42,256 nt of DNA from Candidatus Zhuqueibacterota bacterium (GCA_003576975.1 QEVD01000031.1:1-42256); one strand, 5' to 3'. Shown: positions 1 to 8,723, counted from the first letter of the stretch. Numbers and translations are program-made. The notes: generated from the letters alone by a model not told the origin.

Positions 1-42
1 TCAATCGTTGCATGATACAAGATAAGCATGAAACCCGCAAAA

Positions 43-76
43 ACCTCAGGCTTTTTTATAATTTTCGCACCTGAGG
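43..76 (-). terminator. Possible intrinsic terminator at the end of the UDG-like gene
   Basis: On the minus strand CCTCAGG (76-70) can pair with CCTGAGG (50-44), with a 19-nt A/T-rich loop, and the second arm runs straight into TTTTT. The gene's stop codon lies inside the second arm. Stem and U-tract are seen; the long loop makes termination strength uncertain. Confidence 0.45.
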
Positions 77-516
77 CTAACTATAGCTGAACAGTTACCG
101 ATGAAGTTGATGGCCTTGATCGCCACCTCGCCCATGAGCATGAACACTTCGACATTCGGAAACAGCGCCAGTTCTTTTTCCAAAAGGCGTGAGCATTCTT
201 CGATGGTGCCGGCTTTGATGCCATATCCCGTTTTTCCGCATTTCACCGCGGTGGTGAGATACACACCCAGATCGAGAATATCTTTTATAGATTCAACCTC
301 AGCACCAGCATCGTTGAATGCTTGCACGGTAGTTTTCTGAAAAAGAGAATTTCCTTTGGCGTAGTAATAATCTTTGGAATTCTCCGGCGCCGCCTCCGAG
401 ATCATGACGATGGAAACTTCCTCCGGCTTTACCTCGAGGTTGGGGATGATATGACACTCGTGCTTGACATCCGCGCACGGAAACTTGGTGCATCCCACGC
501 ATTTGTTGACTCGCAT
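46..516 (-). CDS. Uracil-DNA glycosylase family protein, short C-terminus
   Basis: The 156-residue product resembles iron-sulfur uracil-DNA glycosylase family proteins, which remove uracil or related bases from DNA. Seen: an N-terminal cysteine set (C6, C9, C14, C21) of the kind that binds a [4Fe-4S] cluster, a glycosylase-like motif VMISEAAPE near residues 37-45, and the FMLMGEVAIKA strand-helix near 125-135. The start is fixed by a strong GAGGAGG ribosome site. Relatives are usually about 190-200 residues and continue well past the MGEVAIKA region; here the family match stops at about residue 140 and a short unrelated tail ends inside a hairpin. The protein may therefore be truncated and lack its C-terminal catalytic segment. 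It lies 48 nt downstream of the oxidoreductase gene and is probably co-transcribed with it. Confidence 0.6.
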   Translation of the reverse strand: MRVNKCVGCTKFPCADVKHECHIIPNLEVKPEEVSIVMISEAAPENSKDYYYAKGNSLFQKTTVQAFNDAGAEVESIKDILDLGVYLTTAVKCGKTGYGIKAGTIEECSRLLEKELALFPNVEVFMLMGEVAIKAINFIGNCSAIVSLRCENYKKA

Positions 517-564
517 TTGATCACCTCCTCAAGATCGGATTCTGACGCTTCAGCGTGCCTGCAT

Positions 565-2199
565 TTACCAACACTTCATGATCTCTCCAAAACACTGCAA
601 CCCGCTGCCGATCACGCCGCCGTAGCCGTGCCCGGGCTGCGTCCACGCGCCGGCGAGATACAAATTTTTAATCGGCGTGGCATTCGGCAAACGTTGCGGG
701 CCGGAGTTGTCGAGTGTTTGATCCCAGCCGTAAATCGCGCCGCGGAAGTTGCCGGTGTAGCGCAGGTTGGTCAGCGGCGTGCCGATTTCTTTCACGGCGA
801 TGGCTTTGCGCAGGCCGGGCAACAGCGTTTGTTCCGCCTTGTCGATAAGCACGTTCGCGATGCGTTCTTTTTCGGCGCGATACGTTTCCTTCTTGTTGCT
901 GAAATAATCCGCTTCGTACTGCTGCCAATGATCATAACCTTGCAACGTCATAATCGTAAGCGTGTTCTTGCCTTTTGGAGAATAGCCCTCTTGAAGGTTA
1001 TCATACAGCATCATGCCATAGCCGCCGACTTCCACGTCGGCATTGCGCATGGCGCGATAACCCGCCTGAGCGTCGTAGCCGGTCTCATAGAAAATTTCCG
1101 TGTCTTTGATGCCGACTTGACGAAGCAAATCCTTTTTCAACCCGAGAAAGATTTGAAAGCTCGAGAGGCTGACGCTGAACTGCGCCATTTTCGCGAGATA
1201 TTCGGCGAGCGCCGACTGCGGTTTCATCATCGTATGAAACGTGTCGTAGGCATTGGCATTGGATATCACGACTCTGCTTTTGTAGGATTTGCCGTCTGCC
1301 GTGGCAACGCCGACGGCAGTTTGATCGTGCACCATGATTTCGTTGACGCGCTGATTCAGCAACACTTTGCCGCCGTGCTTTTCGATGAACTGTACAAAGG
1401 CGTTGCTAATCTTCTGCGAGCGGCCGCGGGGATAAAAACCGCCACCGGTGAGATAGCCGAGGGTAGGCAACGCGTAGAAGAAGCTGGCAAGCTGCGTTGG
1501 CGGCAGACCGTAGTAAACCCACAACGCCGAGACGATGGCTTTCAATTTGGGATCGCGCAGCCGCACAGCCATCATTTGTTCCCAGGTTTTGCTGTAGCAA
1601 TTGAACAGATGCGGAAATTCCGTGGGAAAACGCATCATATCCACCTGGCCTGCGGCGCGTGAAAATTTGTTGATGTCGTTGGATAAGCCTCGCATGTCGG
1701 CAAACAGCTCTTCGACGCCCGTCTTTTCTTCGGGAAAAAGACCGGCGAGCAGATCTATGTAGCCTTTGAGATTTCTCTGCGGCACGCGAATGTCATGCTC
1801 GGGAAAAATGATGCGATACAAATTGGGATGCGGCACAAATTCAACTTCGTTGATTTCCGGAAAACCGGGGATGAGATTGTGAATGCCGTTGCGCTCGTCC
1901 ACGGTGGTGGAATGTAGTGACACATCAAACTCAAAACCGCCGGGGCGCGTGAAGGTTGTGGCGTAGCCGCCGGGCCGATCATGTTTCTCCAAAACCAACG
2001 GACGGAATCCTTGCCGGGCAAAGGCCGCGGCGCAACTCAACCCGCCGAGGCCGGAGCCGATGATGATGGCGTCAAATTCGGCCTCGTTTTTTTGCGCGCC
2101 AGCGCCGCGCGGCAAAACACTCCAATCCAGCGCCAGCGTGGAAACGCCGGCAACCAGAGATTTGATGAAATCTCTTCGCTTTATTAGATCAGTATTCAT
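565..2199 (-). CDS. Tat-exported FAD-dependent oxidoreductase, phytoene desaturase / retinol saturase-like
   Basis: This 544-residue flavoprotein belongs to the CrtI/phytoene desaturase and all-trans-retinol 13,14-reductase superfamily, whose members oxidise or reduce polyenes or other hydrophobic substrates with FAD. Seen: an N-terminal twin-arginine signal (KRRDFIKSL, hydrophobic stretch, then Ala-rich cleavage region near 35), the dinucleotide-binding motif IIIGSGLGGLSCA near 45-57 followed by the acidic end of strand 2 (LEKHDRPGGYA), and the C-terminal FAD contact YLAGAWTQPGHGYGG near 515-530. GAGG sits 8 nt before the ATG. No carotenoid genes are nearby, so the substrate cannot be named. 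The Tat signal implies a folded flavoprotein exported to the periplasm, which is unusual for CrtI proper and closer to secreted NAD(P)/FAD oxidoreductases. Confidence 0.8.
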   Translation of the reverse strand: MNTDLIKRRDFIKSLVAGVSTLALDWSVLPRGAGAQKNEAEFDAIIIGSGLGGLSCAAAFARQGFRPLVLEKHDRPGGYATTFTRPGGFEFDVSLHSTTVDERNGIHNLIPGFPEINEVEFVPHPNLYRIIFPEHDIRVPQRNLKGYIDLLAGLFPEEKTGVEELFADMRGLSNDINKFSRAAGQVDMMRFPTEFPHLFNCYSKTWEQMMAVRLRDPKLKAIVSALWVYYGLPPTQLASFFYALPTLGYLTGGGFYPRGRSQKISNAFVQFIEKHGGKVLLNQRVNEIMVHDQTAVGVATADGKSYKSRVVISNANAYDTFHTMMKPQSALAEYLAKMAQFSVSLSSFQIFLGLKKDLLRQVGIKDTEIFYETGYDAQAGYRAMRNADVEVGGYGMMLYDNLQEGYSPKGKNTLTIMTLQGYDHWQQYEADYFSNKKETYRAEKERIANVLIDKAEQTLLPGLRKAIAVKEIGTPLTNLRYTGNFRGAIYGWDQTLDNSGPQRLPNATPIKNLYLAGAWTQPGHGYGGVIGSGLQCFGEIMKCW

Positions 2200-2721
2200 G
2201 ATTCAACCTCACTTGGTTAGGAACAACGGAGCCCCAGCCTGATCCGTTACTGATCGGGCGAGCCCTCTTTGCAGAACCGGATGACATGGTTAAAGTCACG
2301 CGAATAGTTGGGAAGGTTGCGGAAGACATATTCATTTTCTGTTGTTTATGATGGTGTGCCTGAGGAGGGCGGTACCGCTTGAAGAATTGCCATTAGATCC
2401 AAAGATCACTCAAAATGCCAATTCATCTTGTCGCGTGCGCTTGGGGCTTGGGCCACAAGCAATGAAGCCTTATTTCTGAAACGCAATAATTAGACCAGCC
2501 ACAGAGTGCGATAAGGGGAAAATTATTAAGAGCCTATAGTGCTCCAGGTGCAGGCGTGCTTTAGCGATTTTTTCGCAAGAGTGAAAGAAAACCGGGCGGG
2601 ATTCTTACTTTTGAGATTACACAGAAAACCGATTAACGGCTTGCCTTGAAGCTTTGCCAGGTGAGGGCGTTGTATGTTTCGCCATTACATTTAGTCCGCA
2701 GTTGCTGCGCCAGTGGCAAGC
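2200..2721. other. Intergenic region without a clear gene
   Basis: About 520 bases hold no ORF of useful length. On the minus strand a 32-codon open stretch (about 2247-2345) with no start codon reads like coding sequence (contains YVFRNLPNYSRDF and ends EGSPDQ-stop) just upstream of the oxidoreductase; it could be the 3' remnant of a lost gene, but I recognise no family. The rest (2350-2700) shows nothing I can assign. Confidence 0.3.
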
Positions 2722-3483
2722 TTACTTTGTCGCGATAACCAGCATTTCAAAGTCATCGGTAGAGAGTTCATCCGAGCGGCTGAACGCACCCAGCTTCGCT
2801 CCAAAAATATCGATGGTTTTGAAATGAAGAGATTTCAGCAGCCAGGTGACTTCAGAGGGCACATAGTATCGTTCATTGCAGTTCAGTTCCTTCTTGTTGC
2901 CCAAATCATCTTCAAATGAGGTTACGCTGTGATCCCGAAACGTCATGAGATCAAACGTATTTTGCCCGCAGGTGGCATTCCCTTCTTTCGCCTCGGCATT
3001 CAAGAAATCTTTTACCGAGTGAAAGAGTGGAAACAACCCGTTCAGAGTGGTAAAAATCAACTTGCCGCCTGGTTTCAGGGCTTTGGCGGCGTTTTGGAGA
3101 ATTTGAAAATTCATCTCGTCGGTTTCCATCAACGGAAACGCGCCCTCACAGAGCATGAGGGCCAGATCGAATTCATGCACGAAGGGAAGATTTCTGGCGT
3201 CATGCTTTTCAAAAACGAGGTGCAGGTTCTGCGCCGCCGCTTTTTCTCTTGCCCGTTGCAACTGCGCTTCGGAGAGATCGATGCCGACGACCGGATATCC
3301 TCTTTTGGTCAGTTCAATGGCATGCCTGCCGGTGCCGCAAGCAATGTCCAGAATTTTTACCTTCCGGTCATATCCGATTTCTTTTTCGATGAAATCACAT
3401 TCTCCCCGGGTTCCTTGCGTGAAACTCTCGTTGTCATACTTCATCCCGTAATTTTCAAACAATTCTTCATACCATTGTTTCAT
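2722..3483 (-). CDS. Class I SAM-dependent methyltransferase
   Basis: A 253-residue cytosolic methyltransferase. The start at 3483 was preferred over an upstream ATG at 3537 because GGGCAGG lies just before it and the sequence MKQWYEELFENYG is the normal beginning of this type. Seen: motif I ILDIACGTGRHAIEL near 47-61, the acidic motif II region VVGIDLSEAQL near 69-79, motif HDARNLPF near 97-104 and a post-motif strand ALMLCEGAFPLM. These define the Rossmann fold that binds S-adenosylmethionine. The methyl acceptor cannot be told from sequence; proteins like this are often small-molecule methyltransferases. It stands alone, with intergenic gaps on both sides. Confidence 0.8.
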   Translation of the reverse strand: MKQWYEELFENYGMKYDNESFTQGTRGECDFIEKEIGYDRKVKILDIACGTGRHAIELTKRGYPVVGIDLSEAQLQRAREKAAAQNLHLVFEKHDARNLPFVHEFDLALMLCEGAFPLMETDEMNFQILQNAAKALKPGGKLIFTTLNGLFPLFHSVKDFLNAEAKEGNATCGQNTFDLMTFRDHSVTSFEDDLGNKKELNCNERYYVPSEVTWLLKSLHFKTIDIFGAKLGAFSRSDELSTDDFEMLVIATK

Positions 3484-3659
3484 GTTGACCTGCCCTCGAT
3501 TTGATGTACGATCGGTTATCGCCAGGAAACAGCGCACGCCTTCTCTCTATCCGCAGCACTGAGCATTTTCCATGAGCCTGGTAATTCAAAGCACAGGCAT
3601 TCCCGCTGCCGCAAAACGTTGTGAGAACGTGGAGCAACTTCCGGGCATTTACATACTCA

Positions 3660-4247
3660 TCAAAACTTCCCAAACTTAAGTGTCAGCGCACCCGCCGGGC
3701 CGGCCAAATCGCCGTCCTGAATGTCTTGGAAATCTGCGCCCGAGATGAGGCGAAAGCTGCCGCCCAAGCAGATTCGAAAAAATGTGGTGACATTCAGCTC
3801 GACATTTAACGCCGGCTCGAAAATAAAAAAGACGTCGCCGCTGAAGTCCTCGCTATAACCACCGCCTTTTTCGCGCTCATCCACCCCGCCGCCGCCGATG
3901 AGCACAAGCATGTTAAGGTGAATCAGTTTATCTGAGTTCATAATATATTCCAGCTCCAATCCACCATAACCCATCGTCAAATAAATGGGATTACCCGTAG
4001 CTGTTCGACCCTGCTCAATGCTTTCTGTGGCCAGGCCGTATGCGCCGCCGCCAATGGCAAAGGTATGATTAAGAATCCAACCGCCGCGGCCACCAACCAA
4101 AACGCTGAATTCATCTTTGATTTCGGTAAACTTCACCACCGGTGCTCCAAACCCGCCGCTTTCGATTTTACCCTTGAGCAAGGTTTCTTGCTGCGCCAAA
4201 ACCGGCAATGCAGCGAAGAGCAACAAACAAATCAAAAATCTTTTCAT
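3660..4247 (-). CDS. Exported beta-rich protein, probable outer-membrane barrel
   Basis: A 195-residue protein of no family I can name. Seen: a clear Sec signal peptide (MKRFLICLLLFAALPVLAQ, cleavage near residue 19), then alternating hydrophobic and polar strands rich in Gly and aromatic residues (FSVLVGGRGGWILNHTFAIGGGAYG; VFFIFEPALNVELNVTTFFRICLGGSFR), and a last strand ending in Phe (LTLKFGKF), as in outer-membrane barrels. The start at 4247 was chosen because GGAG lies 9 nt upstream and the signal peptide begins there. Expected location is the outer membrane; function is unknown. Confidence 0.6.
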   Translation of the reverse strand: MKRFLICLLLFAALPVLAQQETLLKGKIESGGFGAPVVKFTEIKDEFSVLVGGRGGWILNHTFAIGGGAYGLATESIEQGRTATGNPIYLTMGYGGLELEYIMNSDKLIHLNMLVLIGGGGVDEREKGGGYSEDFSGDVFFIFEPALNVELNVTTFFRICLGGSFRLISGADFQDIQDGDLAGPAGALTLKFGKF

Positions 4248-4302
4248 GGCAGCAATCTCCGTACAAAATGGTTTCACACATTCCACACGCCGCGTGATTC
4301 CA

Positions 4303-4686
4303 TCATCGCAATTTATAAAAAACATAAGGCGCGATCGTAGTCCAAATCAGCACAAGCGGCCACACGCGGCCTGCAAAAATATTATAATCGTGCAGCAACT
4401 TGCTCCACGGATGCCCGGCCACAAAATGGCCGAACAGAAACTCAAACGCAATCGTCATAGACAGCCAGATGAAGCCCACGGTCCAGGCTTGTTTGGCCGA
4501 GGCCAGCGGCCACCAGCGGCTCAATGCCCAAACGATCACACCGAACAAGATGATGCCGGTGAGCGTGGAAAGTTGATGTGCGTGTAATTCACCAAGGCTG
4601 TTCTTGTAAACGGATTCACGAATGGCGCCATTGATGATTGCGGTGACCATCAAAATGAGCCATGCCAAAGTGTAACGAAGAATCAT
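4303..4686 (-). CDS. Small polytopic membrane protein
   Basis: A 127-residue membrane protein with about four hydrophobic helices (LRYTLAWLILMVTAIING; LSTLTGIILFGVIVWAL; AWTVGFIWLSMTIAFEFLFG; WPLVLIWTTIAPYVFY). The start at 4686 has AGGAG 8 nt upstream; a longer reading frame to 4851 only adds translation of a palindromic repeat and is not believed. The conserved-looking segment FEFLFGHFVAGHPWSKLLHDYNI between helices 3 and 4 suggests a real family, but I cannot name it. It lies downstream of the squalene-cyclase-like gene, separated by the repeat. Confidence 0.6.
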   Translation of the reverse strand: MILRYTLAWLILMVTAIINGAIRESVYKNSLGELHAHQLSTLTGIILFGVIVWALSRWWPLASAKQAWTVGFIWLSMTIAFEFLFGHFVAGHPWSKLLHDYNIFAGRVWPLVLIWTTIAPYVFYKLR

Positions 4687-4732
4687 CGATCTTCTCCTCA
4701 AGCCGGACGAGGCGGAATCAAAAAGTAAAAGC

Positions 4733-4804
4733 CACACGCGAAGACGCAAAGCCCCGCGAAGCTTTTCTTTGCGATAACTTTGCGGCTCTGCGTCTTTGCG
4801 TGAA
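4733..4804. repeat. Palindromic intergenic repeat (CGCAAAGACGC type)
   Basis: Left arm 4735-4752 and right arm 4785-4802 pair as CACGCGAAGACGCAAAGC against CACGCAAAGACGCAGAGC, 16 of 18 positions. The element sits between two co-directional genes and would form a long hairpin in their transcript. Sequences built on CACGCAAAGACGC recur as intergenic repeats in several bacterial genomes (general knowledge); only one copy is visible in this window. Confidence 0.6.
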
Positions 4805-4847
4805 GTTTTTTCCCACGATTGAACTTGTGAGAGAACCAAAACCGTTT

Positions 4848-5771
4848 TCATTGTTCATACCATTTCAGAATGCGCAACGCCCGCAAGGTATTCCAGCGGC
4901 TGGGCTTCCCAACTTTTTCCATCTCAAAAAATGTTTTGCCGGCGTGTTTGCTCTGCAGCACCCACCTGCCATCTGTGCGACGCTTCTTCTTGATGATGGC
5001 AATGGCTTCCTCCAAACGCGGATCGCGAGACAATTGGCTCGCTTGAAAATAATCCAACGCCCGCATGATGTCATAACGCCAACGCGGCGGAAACGAGAAG
5101 CGCGTCATCTTGGAATCGACGACGTTGCCCGTGCGGTGCGAACGAAAGAGTTTGTGGAGAAGCAGAAATTCCACGCCGCGCTCCTGGCTTTTCGCGGCCA
5201 TGCGAGAATACCGGCGCTTTTCGTATTCGTGCAAGCCTTCCAAAACGCTGATCGTCGTGTGAAATGAGCTGTGCGTCGCGCCGTCATAGGATCGGCAATT
5301 CCAGCCGCCGTCCGGCATTTGCTGCGCGCAAAGATGTTCCACTAGCTTTTCGACACGTTCATCGTCAAAAAAGAAATACGCGAGAATAGAGAGCACCATG
5401 CCGGTGACGCAGGTTTCACTGTGTTGTATCGAAGCAAAAAAATTGATGCCGCCATCGTGATAGAATCCTTTATCCATGAGCAGCTTGCAGGCTTTAAGCG
5501 CCTGTGGGTTATCCGGCGGCAATCCGAATTGGCGCAGCAGAAGCATGGTATAAGTTGTCGACGTCCACTTGGGACCGTAAAGTCCGCCGCCCCACAAACC
5601 CGATGCCGCTTGGCGCACCAGTAGCCGCGCGCCCCAACCTTCCGAGGAAATCTTCTCTTGCTCTTTGAGAATCCTCGCTGTTCCGGCATTGCACAGATCG
5701 CGCAGCGTTTGCCAGCGAATCGCCGGATCACTTTCGAGCAGCCAGGTGAGAATGGGATCGTTTGTTTTCAT
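4848..5771 (-). CDS. Squalene-cyclase / prenyltransferase-type alpha-alpha barrel protein
   Basis: This 307-residue protein has the helical repeat pattern of the terpenoid cyclase/protein prenyltransferase toroid. Seen: QW-like motifs QQMPDGGWNC (about 152-161) and RTDGRWVLQ near 270, a DGGINFFAS segment near 106-114, and repeated amphipathic helices. It lacks the DxDD acid motif of squalene-hopene cyclases and is half their length, so cyclase activity is unlikely. Such single-domain proteins are usually annotated as squalene cyclase-like hypothetical proteins of unknown function. Its ATG overlaps the stop of the GyrI-like gene by 4 nt (ATGA), so it is translationally coupled to it. No signal peptide is seen, so it is probably cytosolic. 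Confidence 0.65.
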   Translation of the reverse strand: MKTNDPILTWLLESDPAIRWQTLRDLCNAGTARILKEQEKISSEGWGARLLVRQAASGLWGGGLYGPKWTSTTYTMLLLRQFGLPPDNPQALKACKLLMDKGFYHDGGINFFASIQHSETCVTGMVLSILAYFFFDDERVEKLVEHLCAQQMPDGGWNCRSYDGATHSSFHTTISVLEGLHEYEKRRYSRMAAKSQERGVEFLLLHKLFRSHRTGNVVDSKMTRFSFPPRWRYDIMRALDYFQASQLSRDPRLEEAIAIIKKKRRTDGRWVLQSKHAGKTFFEMEKVGKPSRWNTLRALRILKWYEQ

Positions 5772-6238
5772 CTCGCTTCAAGGGGCAGATAAAGGTCAAT
5801 CACCAAATCCTGTTCGGGCGCCGACAGATCGTGCGGCTTTTCCAGCTCGTGCGTTTTGCGCCATTGGTATGGGCTGGCTTGCACCCAATTCCACAGCTTC
5901 ATCCACTTTTCTTGAATCGTTCCTTCCGGATCGCCGATTAGCTTGCATGTGGTGACGGCATATAGCCCGCCGGGAAAATCCTTGATCACGATGTCGCCTT
6001 CCGCGGGGATTTCCGGGCCAACGCCGATCCAAAATTCGTAGCCGTACTCCTTGCGGTCTTTGGAAGGGCTGGGGTTGTTGAAGCCGAAAATGGGGTGCTG
6101 ATCTCTGTCATCAAGCAACCCCATCGGTTCTGCCCATGCGCGCAATTTCTCCCATGCGTCACGCTCCGGCGTTTCACTGAAAGCGCGGACGCTTGCGACG
6201 CGCATCGACGCAAGCGTCACGACGTCAACCTTCATCAT
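5768..6238 (-). CDS. GyrI-like / AraC effector-binding domain protein
   Basis: A 156-residue single-domain protein of the GyrI-like (SOUL/AraC effector-binding) fold, which binds small hydrophobic or cationic molecules, either as the sensing part of regulators or alone. Seen: the family's start pattern VDVVTLASMRVASVRAFSETPERDAWEKL (first strand and helix), the central FGFNNPSP segment near 50-57, YEFWIGVG near 67-74, and the FPGGLYAVTTCKL strand, ending with an acidic DLYLPLE. There is no DNA-binding domain, so it is not itself an AraC regulator. It overlaps both neighbours by ATGA and forms a coupled trio with the serine hydrolase and the cyclase-like protein. Confidence 0.75.
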   Translation of the reverse strand: MMKVDVVTLASMRVASVRAFSETPERDAWEKLRAWAEPMGLLDDRDQHPIFGFNNPSPSKDRKEYGYEFWIGVGPEIPAEGDIVIKDFPGGLYAVTTCKLIGDPEGTIQEKWMKLWNWVQASPYQWRKTHELEKPHDLSAPEQDLVIDLYLPLEAR

Positions 6239-8667
6239 TTGATCTTCCTCGCCGTTTGCTCCACGCCGCCTTGCTTCAAAATCAGACTGGCGACTTTGCC
6301 GGCTGTGTCTTTGACAAACTTGATGTCGGCCTTCACTACTTGCAAGAAGAACTCGGTTTCCGAACGTGGAAAAATTTCAAATTTCGGCTGGCCGGTTAAC
6401 TGCACAAACAATTGCGCGCCTTCCTTGGTCACGGTGATGATCACACCGGGCGCGAGCTCATATTCGCCGACATACGCGACATAAACCGCCGGGTCAATCT
6501 GCGCTGGAGTTTCCTCTTTGAGTCGCGGCACCGTGAGCGTTTGTCCGCCTTGCCTATGGATGCCGTGAATGACCTCGCCCTTTTCATTTTTCACGAAAGT
6601 GATTTGTGCATCAACCACTTTCCAGAAAAATTCGGTTTCAGAACGGGGAAAGATTTCAAACTGCGGCTGGCCGGTCAATTGCGCGAGCAGCTTGTTGCCG
6701 TCACGGGTGATGGTTAGAATCGCGCCGCCGGGATATTCATACTTTCCCAGATAAGCGTCATACAGTTTAGGATCGACTGCGGCAGTCGCATAAGATTCCT
6801 GGCTCTTCATTTTCTCCCACAAATAAATCTGCGCAATCTCACGCGTGAGGCCGCCGGGATTCAGATCGCGTGACGGTGCGCAATTCGTCAACACGCTGAC
6901 AGTCATGTTATGCTCAGGATAACGCGCCAGGCTGGTAACGAAACCATGCAACCCGCCGCCGTGCGCGATTTCTTTAGTTCCACGAAAATCGCTGATCGAC
7001 CAACCGTAGCCGTAACCGTCGCCGGCAGTTTGCGGCTTGCTGCCATCTTTAAGTGTGACCGGCGTGAATGCCGCAGCGAGATTTTTTTCACTCAGCACTT
7101 TGCCATTGAACACCGCTTCGTTCCAACGATAAAGATCAGTCACCGTTGAATACAGCGCACCCGCACCGCCGGCGCGCGACATGTCCCAGTTTTGCGCCTT
7201 CTGAAACTTGCCGTCGAGGTACGAATATCCGGTTGCCTCGTGCGCGAGAATGTCGCTCCAGCGATGCACCCCCGTATCTTTCATGTTCAGTGGCTCAAAG
7301 AAAGTTTTCTTGAGATACGAAGCATACGATTCGTTCGTGAGTTTGGCCACAAGATGTCCGAGCAGAAAATAACCGGAATTGTTGTAGCGCCATTGCGTGC
7401 CGGGATCGAAATCATACTTGTCGTTTTTGAAACTCGTGATCAAGCTTTCGGGTTTGACCTCAACCGTGACGGTTTGCATGAAATCCGGCTTGCTGGTGTA
7501 GCTGTGAATGCCGGAAGTATGCGTCAGCAAATGGTGAATCGTGACTTCATTGCCGCGGGGATAATCCGGCATGAATTTCATGAGAGGATCTTGCACACTG
7601 AGCAGGCCGGCCTCCTGAAGTTTCAAAATCGCAGAGGCGGTGAATTGCTTCGTTATCGAACCGATGCGAAATTTGGTTTCCGTCGTGATGGGCACACGAT
7701 GTTCGAGGTTCGCGAATCCGAACCCTTTCTGATAAATGATTTTGCTGTTTTGCGCCACCAGCACCGCGGCGCCGGGAGTTTCTCCCGTTGTTGCTTCCGT
7801 GAAAATTGCATCAACCAGTGCTTCCGGTGCGGGCATTGCGATCGTGGCATCCGCGCCTTTTTCCAGCAGCAGTTTGGCGGCGCCTTCACGGCCGTTGATT
7901 TTGGCGGCGTGCAAAGCCGTCAATCCAAATTTGGTTTTGCTGTTGGCGTCCGCGCCGTGCGCCAACAGAAGCTTGAGCGCATCAAGATTGCCGCGCTCGG
8001 TATAGGAAATCAATTTCTCTGTGAACAACGTTGGCCCAATCACGCGCGCGCAAAATCCCCACGCCTGTTCCATGTTCTGCACTTTGAGCAGGAGTTGATT
8101 TTTCCCTTTCTTGAATGAGAGCGAAAAGAGATCATCGTCCTTGACCACTGCCCGGCCAATCCAATTCTCATGCACCAGTTGGCCGTTCAACCAGACTTTG
8201 ACGCCGTCGTCACTGCCCAACGCCATGAGCATGGTCTTTGCCTCCGGCGCATTGATCTCCGCCCACGCATATGCAACAACGAACTCGGAATCGCCATAGG
8301 TTTGCGTCAAATCCACAATGTCTTCGACGGCCTGTACGATACGCCACTCGTATTTTTTATCACCGACCTGCTGACTTTGGCCGGCTTTAACGGAGGTAAG
8401 CTTGGGATTGATGAATTCAACTCCAAAGGCCTTTTTCTGCGTTTCTTGATCTTCGGGTTTGGGTTTTTCTTTTGAAATCGGCAGCGGCCCCAGGACCAGC
8501 CATTTGGTCAGGAATTGGTCGGGCTGCAAGCTGGGATAAGAGACGGTCTCTTGCGAAGCCGAACGCTGCACCGGACTTTGAGCTTGTATCTGAATATTCG
8601 TCAATACAAATATCACACAGAGTACAAAGACAAAGAGAAATGCGGATTGATTGCGTTTGGGAAACAT
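6235..8667 (-). CDS. Secreted beta-lactamase-family serine hydrolase with ankyrin repeats and two DUF3471 domains
   Basis: An 810-residue composite protein. Order of parts seen: a signal peptide or N-terminal anchor (residues 1-30); a galactose-binding-like sandwich (about 50-210, with LGSDDGVKVWLNGQLVHEN); two ankyrin repeats (about 220-276, with AHGADANSKTKFGLTALHAA); a class C beta-lactamase/penicillin-binding domain (about 283-620) with catalytic SITK (Ser337, Lys340), YNN (Tyr428) and HGGG (569-572) in place of KTG; and two DUF3471 repeats (about 631-710 and 725-805) sharing LTGQPxFEIFPRSETEFF. Family members are esterases, peptidases or peptidoglycan-acting enzymes in the periplasm; the substrate here is unknown. 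Ankyrin repeats inside such an exported enzyme are unusual. AAGGAAGG precedes the start. It is the first gene of an ATGA-coupled trio. Confidence 0.85.
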   Translation of the reverse strand: MFPKRNQSAFLFVFVLCVIFVLTNIQIQAQSPVQRSASQETVSYPSLQPDQFLTKWLVLGPLPISKEKPKPEDQETQKKAFGVEFINPKLTSVKAGQSQQVGDKKYEWRIVQAVEDIVDLTQTYGDSEFVVAYAWAEINAPEAKTMLMALGSDDGVKVWLNGQLVHENWIGRAVVKDDDLFSLSFKKGKNQLLLKVQNMEQAWGFCARVIGPTLFTEKLISYTERGNLDALKLLLAHGADANSKTKFGLTALHAAKINGREGAAKLLLEKGADATIAMPAPEALVDAIFTEATTGETPGAAVLVAQNSKIIYQKGFGFANLEHRVPITTETKFRIGSITKQFTASAILKLQEAGLLSVQDPLMKFMPDYPRGNEVTIHHLLTHTSGIHSYTSKPDFMQTVTVEVKPESLITSFKNDKYDFDPGTQWRYNNSGYFLLGHLVAKLTNESYASYLKKTFFEPLNMKDTGVHRWSDILAHEATGYSYLDGKFQKAQNWDMSRAGGAGALYSTVTDLYRWNEAVFNGKVLSEKNLAAAFTPVTLKDGSKPQTAGDGYGYGWSISDFRGTKEIAHGGGLHGFVTSLARYPEHNMTVSVLTNCAPSRDLNPGGLTREIAQIYLWEKMKSQESYATAAVDPKLYDAYLGKYEYPGGAILTITRDGNKLLAQLTGQPQFEIFPRSETEFFWKVVDAQITFVKNEKGEVIHGIHRQGGQTLTVPRLKEETPAQIDPAVYVAYVGEYELAPGVIITVTKEGAQLFVQLTGQPKFEIFPRSETEFFLQVVKADIKFVKDTAGKVASLILKQGGVEQTARKIK

Positions 8668-8723
8668 GATTCCCTTCCTTTCAGATGAGGTTTGAATAAA
8701 AAGGTTTGTTCACTCTTCGTTTT

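Noticed and set aside
322-1662. A 446-codon plus-strand ORF opposite the oxidoreductase
   Set aside because: It is antisense to a conserved flavoprotein with FAD motifs and a ribosome site, and its His/Arg-rich product matches no fold; it is a shadow frame.
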